DNA from: Campylobacteraceae bacterium
GTDB lineage: Bacteria; Campylobacterota; Campylobacteria; Campylobacterales; Sulfurovaceae
Assembly (NCBI GenBank): GCA_027036015.1
Contig: JALVTH010000074.1
Location: 1-64,000, forward strand
Direction of reading: 5' to 3'
Length of the DNA: 64,000 bases
Positions 35,019 to 44,200 of this stretch are shown piece after piece. The position numbers and the translations under genes were made by a program. Each line of letters begins with the position of its first letter. The first letter of the stretch is position 1. Below the pieces are notes generated by a model. It ran no database searches. It was not told the origin of the DNA and saw only the letters and a program-made list of their open reading frames with translations.

Positions 35019-37349
35019 ATGGGCAAATTAAGTGATATTTATGAAAAAGCGGGGCTTTTTTATCTTGGCAAAGATGTCGATAAAAACACACAAGAGCCAA
35101 CTGATATTTTAACACTGCTTAAAAATAAAAACTTCACCACTCATGCTGCAATTATTGGTATGACAGGCTCTGGCAAAACTGGACTTGGAATTGATTTATT
35201 AGAAGAAGCAGCAATTGATAATATACCAGCAATCATTATTGACCCAAAAGGAGATATGGGTAATTTGCTTTTAACTGATGCCAATTTTAATCCTCAAACT
35301 TTTTTACCCTGGGTCAAAGAAGAAGCAAAAGCAAAAGGAATTGATCCGCTTGAATATGCCAAAGAGGTGGCAAATACTTGGAAAAAAGGAATTGAGAAGT
35401 TTGGCCAAGATAGCCAAAGAGTAGCTAAATTTAGCAAAGTGCAAAAAACAATCTATACCCCAGGCTCAAGCGCTGGAGTTGCAATTAACATAGCAAGTTC
35501 GCTTGAACTTCCAAGCAAAGCAATTTTAGAAGATAGCGATGATTTTGCTACATATCTTAGCGCTACAACTGCTTCACTTTTAGCCTTAATTGGGGAAGAA
35601 GGCTTGCTTGAGAGTAAAGAGTATATCTATTTAGCCCAAATTATCAAACATTTTTGGCAAAAACAGCAAAGCTTAAATATAGAAAAGCTTGTTGGAGCCA
35701 TTTTAGAGCCCCCTTTTAAAAAGATAGGAGTTTTAAGTCTTGATAGCTTCATTACCCAAAAAGAGCGATTTAGCTTAGCAAATAAATTTAATGCTTTAAT
35801 TGCAAGTCCAAACTTTTTTAGCTGGCTTCAAGGAGAGTCTCTTGAAATTGATAAACTGCTTTATGATAAAGAGGGCAAAGCCAAACTTTCAATTTTTACT
35901 ATCTCGCATCTCAACGATAAAGAGCGAATGTTTTTTGTTACACTCCTTTTAAATAAACTGATTGCTTGGATGCGGATGCAAAGTGGAAGCAGCCATTTAA
36001 GAGCTCTTTTATATATGGATGAAATTTTTGGATTTTTCCCTCCAACAAAAAATCCCCCTTCAAAAGAGCCAATGCTTTTGCTTTTAAAACAAGCAAGAGC
36101 CTATGGAATTGGAATAGTGCTAAGCACACAAAACCCAGTGGATTTAGATTATAAAGGTTTAAGCAATATTGGAACATGGTTTATTGGACGACTTCAAACC
36201 AAACAAGATATTGCAAAAGTTATTGATGGCTTAAGTGGCAAACTTGGAAGTAGTTTTAGTAAAGATGAAATTAGTTTGCTTCTATCCAATTTGAAAAAGC
36301 GTGTCTTTTTCTTAAAAAGTGCTCATATAGATGAAATCAAACTATTTACTACCCGCTGGGCAATGAGTTATTTAAAAGGACCTCTTAATAAAGATGAAAT
36401 TAGTGCTTTAATGCAAAAGCAAAAAAAATCAACTCAGCAAAATGTGTCAACTACTTTACAAATGAATGATGAATTTGTTGACAATATTATAACAAATGGC
36501 AATATTATTGAGCGTTTTGAAGTAAATTTAAATCCCGAAAAAAAATATTTTCCTACAATTGCAGCAAGTGTTGCTTTACACTTTATAGATAATAGACGTC
36601 AAATTGATTATAAGTTGACAAAAGAACTTTACATTAATTTACTTGAAGTCTCAAATTGTAATTGGGATGAGAGTGAAGCACTTGAAAGTAAGCTTGAGAG
36701 CTTTTCTACCAAAAAACCTCATAATGCAAAATTTAAAGCTCTTCCATCCTTTATTAGCGAAGATAAAGATTTGAAAAATTGTCAAAAAGAGCTTAAAGAG
36801 TATCTCTATTTACACGAAAAACTCTCTCTTTATCGCTGCAAAAAACTTAAAATGGAATCAAAAGTTAATGAGAGCAAAGAGGAGTTTTTAATTAGAGTGC
36901 AAGATAGATTAAAAGAGCTTCAAGAAGAAGCTATCCAAGAGCTTAAAGCTAAATATCAAAAAAGAATTGAAAGAATCTCATCTCAGCTTCAAAAGGCACA
37001 AGATCGATTAGAAAAAGAAAAAGCCGATCAAACCTCTTCTTTAATTAGTGCTGGTTTATCTTTGCTTGGAGCTTTTTTTGGAAGAAGTACATTTAACAAA
37101 GTTGCAACTGCCGCAAGCCGCGGCTCACGCGTGCTTAAAGAGCATCAAGATTTAAAACAGGCAAAAGAACGTATAGCAGTTTTAGAAGAGAAACTTCAAG
37201 CTCTTGAAGATGAGTTGACACTTAAAATTGAAGCACTTTATGAAAAATATGATATAAATAACTTTGTAATTGAAGAGATGTTTATAAAACCTAAAAAAAG
37301 TGCAATTGATATTAAAGAAATTGCAATTTTATGGAGAGCTTATTTATGA
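35019..37349 (+). CDS. HerA-like ATPase with C-terminal coiled coils
   Basis: This 776-residue P-loop ATPase of the HerA/FtsK superfamily has Walker A IIGMTGSGKTGLGID at about residue 46, PAIIIDPKGDMGNLL just after it, Walker B LLYMDEIFGFFPP near 330 and the sensor-like GIVLSTQNPVDLDYKG. Such ATPases form hexamers that pump or translocate DNA. The last 200 residues are coiled coil (QERLKELQEEAIQEL-like and LEEKLQALEDELTL) around a Gly/Ala-rich, weakly hydrophobic stretch (LISAGLSLLGAFFG). It overlaps the next gene by ATGA, so the two proteins are made together. The role is unknown; see the finding on this pair. Confidence 0.85.
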   Translation: MGKLSDIYEKAGLFYLGKDVDKNTQEPTDILTLLKNKNFTTHAAIIGMTGSGKTGLGIDLLEEAAIDNIPAIIIDPKGDMGNLLLTDANFNPQTFLPWVKEEAKAKGIDPLEYAKEVANTWKKGIEKFGQDSQRVAKFSKVQKTIYTPGSSAGVAINIASSLELPSKAILEDSDDFATYLSATTASLLALIGEEGLLESKEYIYLAQIIKHFWQKQQSLNIEKLVGAILEPPFKKIGVLSLDSFITQKERFSLANKFNALIASPNFFSWLQGESLEIDKLLYDKEGKAKLSIFTISHLNDKERMFFVTLLLNKLIAWMRMQSGSSHLRALLYMDEIFGFFPPTKNPPSKEPMLLLLKQARAYGIGIVLSTQNPVDLDYKGLSNIGTWFIGRLQTKQDIAKVIDGLSGKLGSSFSKDEISLLLSNLKKRVFFLKSAHIDEIKLFTTRWAMSYLKGPLNKDEISALMQKQKKSTQQNVSTTLQMNDEFVDNIITNGNIIERFEVNLNPEKKYFPTIAASVALHFIDNRRQIDYKLTKELYINLLEVSNCNWDESEALESKLESFSTKKPHNAKFKALPSFISEDKDLKNCQKELKEYLYLHEKLSLYRCKKLKMESKVNESKEEFLIRVQDRLKELQEEAIQELKAKYQKRIERISSQLQKAQDRLEKEKADQTSSLISAGLSLLGAFFGRSTFNKVATAASRGSRVLKEHQDLKQAKERIAVLEEKLQALEDELTLKIEALYEKYDINNFVIEEMFIKPKKSAIDIKEIAILWRAYL

Positions 37350-38641
37350 AAAATAGTATCATATGCCCACACTGCCATAATAAAATTGATTTAGATGAAG
37401 TTTATTACAAAGAGATAGAAGCAAAGCATCAAAACGAGCTTAAACGCCAAAAAGAAGCTTTTCAAAAAGAGTTAGAACAAAAAAGAAACGAATATAAAAA
37501 ATATATAGCCGCTCTTAAACAAAAAGAAGCCACATTGGCAAAAAAAGAAGAAGAGTTTTCAAAGCGCCTTGAAAATGAGTTACAAAAACGCCTTATCACT
37601 CAAAAAGAAAAACTTCATAAACAGATAAAAGAACAACTTCAAAAAGAGCAAGAAGCTTCTATTAAACTTTTACAAGAAGAGCTTGAACAAAAAAGCAAGA
37701 AAATTCAAGAGTTAAATGCAGCTAAAATCGAAATTGAAAAGCTAAAACGTCAAAACCAAGAAATTGCCATGCAAGCAAAACTTAAAGCGCAAAAAGAGCT
37801 TAACAGCAAATTAGAAGAAGAAAAAAAGCGCCTCAAAGAGCTCCTGTTGCAAGAGCAACAATTGCAAATGAAAAAAATTCAAGATGAACAAGAGTTAAAA
37901 CTAAAAGAAAAAGAAGAGCAACTTAAACAGCTTCAACGCGCTCTTGATGAAGCAAAGCGAAAAGCTGCGCAACAGAGTATGCAACTTCAAGGAGAAGCGC
38001 TTGAAATTACTATAGAAGAGTATCTCAAAAGCAAATTCCCACTTGATGAGATAAAAGAGATTAAAAAGGGTGCTTTTGGAGCCGATTGTATTCAAATTGT
38101 TAATACGCGCGAAAAACTAAATTGCGGTATTATTTGTTATGAATCAAAAAATACTAAAGAATGGAGCAATAACTGGATTCCTAAACTTAAACAAGATATG
38201 CAAAAAGTAGGTGCAAATATTGGTGTTTTAGTAACAACTGCTTTTCCGAAAGGAATGAATCAAATGGGTTTTGTTGATGGCATTTGGGTTTGCTCTTTGA
38301 ATGAATTTAAAGCAATTGTTTTTTTACTTCGAGAGAGCCTTATTAAAATTGATCAAGCAGTAACCAAAGAAGAGAATAAAGCCGATAAAATGCAACTTCT
38401 TTATGATTATTTAACAGGAGATGAATTTGCTATGCAACTTCGCTCTATCGTTGATGGCTTTTTAGCAATGAAAAATGAGCTTGAAAAAGAAAAACGATCC
38501 CTTATGGCTTCTTGGAAACGCCGCGAAAAGATAATTGAAAGTGTCCTTGAAAACACAACTGCAATGTATGGAAGCTTACAAGGGATAGCTGGTAGTGGAG
38601 CTATTACCCCTATTAAAGAGCTTGAATTAAAAGAAGAGTAA
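37346..38641 (+). CDS. DUF2130 protein: zinc-finger-like N-terminus, coiled coil, nuclease-fold-like domain
   Basis: The start at 37346 (MKNSIICPHCHNKIDL) is chosen for its ATGA overlap with the ATPase stop and the upstream GGAGAG; a longer frame to 37331 has no advantage. The 431-residue product has one CPHC pair near the N-terminus, then about 190 residues of Lys/Glu/Gln-rich coiled coil, then the DUF2130 domain. In that domain GAFGADCIQIV (near 245) and CYESKNTKEWSNNWIPKL (near 265) give an Asp...Glu-x-Lys arrangement as in PD-(D/E)xK nucleases. Nuclease activity is inferred, not shown. Confidence 0.85.
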   Translation: MKNSIICPHCHNKIDLDEVYYKEIEAKHQNELKRQKEAFQKELEQKRNEYKKYIAALKQKEATLAKKEEEFSKRLENELQKRLITQKEKLHKQIKEQLQKEQEASIKLLQEELEQKSKKIQELNAAKIEIEKLKRQNQEIAMQAKLKAQKELNSKLEEEKKRLKELLLQEQQLQMKKIQDEQELKLKEKEEQLKQLQRALDEAKRKAAQQSMQLQGEALEITIEEYLKSKFPLDEIKEIKKGAFGADCIQIVNTREKLNCGIICYESKNTKEWSNNWIPKLKQDMQKVGANIGVLVTTAFPKGMNQMGFVDGIWVCSLNEFKAIVFLLRESLIKIDQAVTKEENKADKMQLLYDYLTGDEFAMQLRSIVDGFLAMKNELEKEKRSLMASWKRREKIIESVLENTTAMYGSLQGIAGSGAITPIKELELKEE

Positions 38642-38643
38642 GC

Positions 38644-40125
38644 TTATTTTGCAATAAACTCCACATCTGCCCCTTTTGGGCAATAGATGGTTATTTTAAT
38701 TTCCCCTTTTAAATTATTCCCAATAAAAGTATATAAATTTCCAAACTTTTGCAAGAGTGCTTCTTTTTTAAAAGCTATTGGCTCAAGATAGTTATAAAAA
38801 TTAATAGATCCAAGCCCAAATGAAACACCTTTATATTCTAATGTTTTAAAATCTCCAAAGTTAAATATTTTTTTAGGATAAGGTGAAATAGTATCAGATA
38901 AAATAACAGCTGCGCCAAAATTTTGCATTAATGTATAAAAATCACTCTGTGTTGCTTCTTCTAATGCCTCTATATCTTTTTTATAAGAGTGTGCAAGTTT
39001 TTCTAAAAGATATGGTCCATTAAAATTTCGCAATAAATAGGCCGCAAATGCTGCCTCTTTTGCATATCCAAAACGACTATCCCATAGTGTAATTGAGCCA
39101 TTGCATGATTTATTAAAATTACACAATAATCCTTTATTCCCTCTTTCTCCAGGACTTCCATCAATATATTCTACATTACGTATCCCTTTTGTATGCAATG
39201 TTTGAGCCAAAAGATCTTCACTTGCCATTGCCATCAGTTCTTTAAACCATTTTGCATCATTGATTCCTCGCAAAATTGTTCTTTGATAATATAAAATCAA
39301 ATGAGTAAACTCATGTGCAAGCGTAGATTTAACAAGTTGTATATTTGGAAAATATCCTTCTAAATAGGTACTATTTAAATAGATTAAGAGTTTTTGGTTT
39401 GATGAAGCAACTTGATTTTGCAAAAAAAGATCTTTTGGAGCAAAATATCCAACTCTTTTTTCTTTATCAAATTTATATAGCAATAGATGAAGTTCACCTT
39501 TTGGATTAATCATATTAATAAAATGACTCTTTTCTCCAGCCCATTCACTTCCATAAATTAATGTTAAAAAGTCATATATATCATTATTATCCCCATCTTT
39601 TAAAAAACTTGATGCAACTTCTTTTACAGCATCACTATTTATATCCTCTCCTATTTCTTTCCATATAAAAAGTTTTTTTACTCCATTTTTTGTTTGAACT
39701 TCTTTTTGCAAAAATAAATCTGCACCTATTTTTTTTGTGCATAATCCATTTTTTTCATTAACACAAAAAAACATTTGTGCATTTGAAGGCTCTTTAAAAT
39801 CTTTTTTGTAAATAACTTCTCTTTTACTCTGATAATTTGTATCAAAACTTTGAGTATTTTGAAAATTATCATAAAAAATTTTTACCTTTTGATTATCATA
39901 ACGGCTGGTTAGGACAATATATAAACTTTTTTCTTTTTGTAAAAAAAGATTAAATTGAGCATTAGTAATGTTTCTAAACTGCTTGATAGTACTTTTTGAA
40001 ATTTCTATTTTATAATTTTGAAGAGCTAAAGGTTTTTTTGTTGTATCATTTTTATTAGTACTGCCGCCACCGCCACCACACCCAATAAGTAAAAAAATAA
40101 TAATTTAGGCTATTAAAGATTTCAT
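38644..40125 (-). pseudogene. M30-type (hyicolysin-like) metalloprotease lipoprotein broken by an in-frame TAA at codon 7
   Basis: A strong AAAGGAG precedes ATG at 40125, and the frame reads MKSLIA, then TAA (40105-40107), then IIIFLLIGCGGGGGSTNK, and continues open to 38644. Without that one stop it would be a 493-residue lipoprotein with lipobox LIGC. The body matches peptidase M30: IYGSEW, LHLLLYKFD, GYFAPKD and the zinc site LAHEFTHLILYYQ (about residue 267) followed by the acidic ELMAMASEDL. The first ATG after the stop is at 39774, without a ribosome site and 117 codons in; a protein made from it keeps the zinc site but would not be exported. It could be a recent inactivation or a sequence error (TTA to TAA). 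Confidence 0.75.
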
Positions 40126-40227
40126 TTTTTACTCCTTTAATAGCCTCATTATATGAAAATGAAATTCAAATACTAAAAAATATTACAAAATGAAATAAAT
40201 TGTTTATATAGAAGAAATAAAAAAAGA

Positions 40228-40250
40228 AGCTTATGCTAAATGCATAAGCT
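40228..40250 (-). terminator. Rho-independent terminator of the lipoprotein gene at 40259
   Basis: AGCTTATGC-TAAAT-GCATAAGCT is a perfect 9-bp stem with a 5-base loop. On the minus strand it is followed by TCTTTTTTTATTTC. It begins eight bases after the stop. Confidence 0.88.
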
Positions 40251-40258
40251 AATGAAGA

Positions 40259-41140
40259 TTAATTTAAACTGCAGCTGTTTTTTGTTTCGTTTTTAAATTC
40301 TTCAAAAGTAAGAGTTTCACTATTGCCACTTGGTTTGGTAATTGTTACATTTTCTCCTTTAAACTCTACAATTACTGTTTTATTTTTTGAAGCAACTTTT
40401 AATTTTCCTGAAGCATTTGTTATTTCTTCATTCTCAAATTCAATTTCTACTTGCGGAAGAGTCTTTACATAAACAAAATTATTTAAGCATAAAGGCTTAA
40501 TATATCCATCAACTTTATAAACTAAACCATTAAAAGTATTTCTAACATCAATATTAAAGTTTAAATATTTCTCAATTCCTGCTTTTCTTTTTAAAGTTGC
40601 ATAAAATTTTTTATATTGTGTTCTTTCTTCAATAGTGTCTATAGTAATTTGTGCATAATCTATTTTAACACTCTCTTTTGCATCATATGCACTTAAATTT
40701 ATTATTTCACCTTTAATAATAGAATCATCTCCATTTGGTAAACTAACTTTTATTGTTCCATTATAAACTACATCATTTAATTTACAATTATGATAAATGA
40801 TAGAGCCAGAATTTTCATTTTTTTCTACTATTTGAATACTTCCAGTAACACATTCTTTAGTTATACTTCTATTTAATTTTTGAGGTATAATTTTTTTCAA
40901 CTTAACTAATTTATTTTTTAATCTCATATTAGAGCCCGGAATAGGATTTTGGGAAACATCATTTGAACCTACTATAGTTATTATTGTTGCTTCAGAACTC
41001 TTTTTAGCATTAGAGTCATCTAATCTCAACATTTGAGATTCATTAGGTTTTGAAGGTAAAGAAACTCCACCGCCTCCACCTCCACAACCTATAACAAAAA
41101 CTGCCGCACTTATACTTACTAAAAAAGTTTTTACTCTCAT
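40259..41140 (-). CDS. Gly-rich-lipobox lipoprotein, paralogue of the one at 23558
   Basis: The 293-residue precursor has signal peptide LVSISAAVFVIGCGGGGGG with lipidated Cys19. The mature protein shares order and local sequence with the lipoprotein at 23558: SLPSKPNESQM, a Cys-containing CVTGSIQIVEKNE segment, DGYIKPLCLNNFVYVK and SKNKTVIVEFKGENVTI. The four mature cysteines could form two disulfides. A GGAGG ribosome site and its own terminator make it a single-gene unit. The function is unknown. Confidence 0.75.
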   Translation of the reverse strand: MRVKTFLVSISAAVFVIGCGGGGGGVSLPSKPNESQMLRLDDSNAKKSSEATIITIVGSNDVSQNPIPGSNMRLKNKLVKLKKIIPQKLNRSITKECVTGSIQIVEKNENSGSIIYHNCKLNDVVYNGTIKVSLPNGDDSIIKGEIINLSAYDAKESVKIDYAQITIDTIEERTQYKKFYATLKRKAGIEKYLNFNIDVRNTFNGLVYKVDGYIKPLCLNNFVYVKTLPQVEIEFENEEITNASGKLKVASKNKTVIVEFKGENVTITKPSGNSETLTFEEFKNETKNSCSLN

Positions 41141-41294
41141 ATAACCTCCTATTATTACTTTTTGTCATTTTATCTAAATAAAAATAAAAAATACTAAACT
41201 ACATTGTTTATAAAATAAGCAAAATGTTATATTTAGCTAAAAATAATACCAATTTTTCATATCTTTACTAAATTTTACTTTAATAAAATAAATT

Positions 41295-44200
41295 TTATGG
41301 AACTACTAAATCTACACTAAAATAATAACGTTTCTTTATTCTATCTTCTTTATGCCACATTTTAGCATCTATTGTAAATGGTGCAATGCTTTTATACTCT
41401 TTAGAGCTTACTAAATTTGGATTATCTTCGCTAAAGTATTTAATGCTAAGAGTATTATCCCAATTGGCAACAAGAGCTGTATTCATTTTGTAATTGCTGT
41501 TATTATATGCTCTCAAATGCATAATAAATTTATTACCCTTTTCATCAGTAACTGGCACGTTTAATATTGAATATCCTCTTTTCCACCAAACACCGCTTGT
41601 TGGTCCTATGCTGCTTTTTAGAGCTACAAAATAGACAGAAGTTTCGCTATCTTTTATTGTATCTGCGCTATACTCTGTTTTATCTATGGTTTTGCTAATC
41701 CCCTTCATTAAATCTTTTACATTTAATACAACTTTACCCATATTTTCTTCGTTATTTGTAACTCTTTTTTTAACATGCAAAATAACTCTTTGGCGTGATG
41801 TATAGCTTCGTTCCTCTGCCAAATTATTATCTTCGTTACTAATCCACGCAACAATTTTAGTGCTACTTCCATCTACCTCGCTTGGGTCGTTTATCTTTAA
41901 AAGCTTTCCATTGCTGAGCACTTTTGCAATTCTAACAATTATATCTTTATCATTGCCCAAATCATCAACCGATGCCACAGTAAGCGTAGAATAACCATCT
42001 TTTCCTCTATCTGCCGGACTTAATTCTTTATCTTCTCCAATTTGTTTATCTACAGTTATATAAATTGCTTTGGCATTTAGAGTAAACTTTTGCACGCTTT
42101 GGCATCTGCTTAAATTGTTATCTAAGCAGATATCGTTTACATTCACCTGTGCAAGCGGTTTTGTCAAGTCGCGTTCCAAAATTTTGCTATATATATCAGA
42201 GCGTTTTTTATCGCTAATTTGTGCCGAATCTGTCATCTCTTGCAGAGTATCAAAAAGCTCCGTTTTATTAATATCTCTAAAGTTTACACCTTTAAAATAG
42301 TCGTTATAATTTCCGCTTGACTTATTGTTTAAAAATCTCTCAAAAAGCTCTGTAACACTCTCTTTAAAGGCACTTTCATCCTGCTCTTTTACCAAATGGT
42401 AATTTGCCAAAAATCTGTTTTGGTCTCTGTAACTTCTCGTTGATCTGTAATTTTTTTCATACTTATCCAGATAGTTCCAAAGCTGCTCTTTTGCCCATGC
42501 TGCTCTCTCGCCTTTGCCGCCGTTTACACTAGGCGCTAAATTTATGGCAAAAGCGATATTTTTACCTGTTACAACCTCTAAATTATCTGCTCCTTTGCGA
42601 TTATTAGGCTCCATAAAAAAGCTCTCTCTTTTTTGCATATACTCATTTGCAAGAGCAATAATTTTTTCAGGCTTATCAAGTTTTGCATAATATAGAGCCA
42701 ACTGATACCACGCATCAACATTTTGCGGCACTAGCTCAACACTCTTTTTAAGCAGAGCTTCAGCACTTGCAGAGCCTTCTTTTTCCATAAGTTTGGCAAT
42801 ATGCTGCAGTATCATAGATTGGTTGTATTTATGCTCTCCTGCACTTGCTGGACTAACGCCTGTAACTACACCGGTAAATCGCTCTAAAGAGCTCTCTCTA
42901 ATAGCGCTTGTATATTGATTATAAATTGTATTACTATGAGGCGTAGCCGATTCCCTAGAACCAACTTTATAACCGATTGTTGTATAGAATTGATTAGGAT
43001 TATCTTTGCTTATAAATACTCCTACCCATGCTCTGTGTCCAGGTTGCCCTGTACCGATACTTGGACGGTTTAAACACTCATTAGTATGCTGCCCCATTGT
43101 AGATTGCCGTCCGCACACACCTCCATCTTGCAAAACTCTGTAATAACTTCTTCTTGGCACCCAATCGCTCTTTCTAAACCAAACTTCTGGCTTATCGTAA
43201 TCCCAAGTGTAAGTGGTATATTGAATAAATCTCTTTTCTGCTTTCTTCCCGCCGTCAACTGCATTTGGCGGATAGCTATCTCGCAATTTAGCTTTATCGG
43301 TTTCAAAAAAACGGCTTTTTATATACTCACACTCTTTCTTTTGTGCACTCTGTTCAAGTGCCAAAATCTGCCAAGGCAAATTCTCTAAAGAGAAGTTAAA
43401 TATCGGCCAATTTGGTTCATTGTCATTAAAATCTTTTGCCGAAATGTTATCGTTGGCAATTTTTAAATTTGCCAAATCGTAAAATGACATAAGTCTATAC
43501 TCACTTTGCTCTTTTGGCCAGACACCAATCAAACCTGCTAACTCCCAATTCATATTGTCTTTTGGAGCAATTAAACCAATTTTGTTTTTATACTCTTTAA
43601 AGTGAGCTAAAATATAACTTTTTGTAACTGTTTCATTGTTTTCACTCTCGATAAATGCATCAATTTTGGCACAAGGGTTGCCATCTTCATAACAATTTGC
43701 TCTTTTTAACCCGCTTAAAACTCTATAAACATTTAATTCATCAAACGAAATATTGTAAGTTTTTCTAATATCCGGGGTAATGGCCTCAATTGTATATCCA
43801 TCGTTAAATGCCCTTTTTAGCTTTTCTCCTGCTGTGCGGATAGAGTCTTTTTCGCTTCTTGAGAGTTTATAATGAACATAAAGCATATTGATAAATTTCG
43901 ATTTACTCACACCGTAACCCAAATTTTTAAAATCAAAATGCTCTAACCAGCGTCTCTTTTTGGCTTCCATTTTAGGAATATCCAAATAATCCACAACTTT
44001 ATGGTCACCCGTGTCCCCAAAAATCGCCTCTTCAAAAATACCCCGCTCTTTTGCATTTATTGCAAGTCCTAAAGCTACATTTTTATACTTTTGAATAAAG
44101 GCATCACTCTTGCCCTCTTCTTTCCATTTACTTAAAAAATCGCCCAAATTTTTAATGCTATATGGATTTACCGGGAATCTCGAAGCATAAAGCCCCTCTT

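Noticed and set aside
39772-39774. ATG as the true start of the metalloprotease gene
   Set aside because: It has no ribosome site and is 117 codons inside a frame that continues to a well-formed lipoprotein start at 40125.
43086-43388. A 100-residue plus-strand frame inside the giant lipoprotein gene
   Set aside because: It is antisense to conserved domain sequence, with no ribosome site and no motif.
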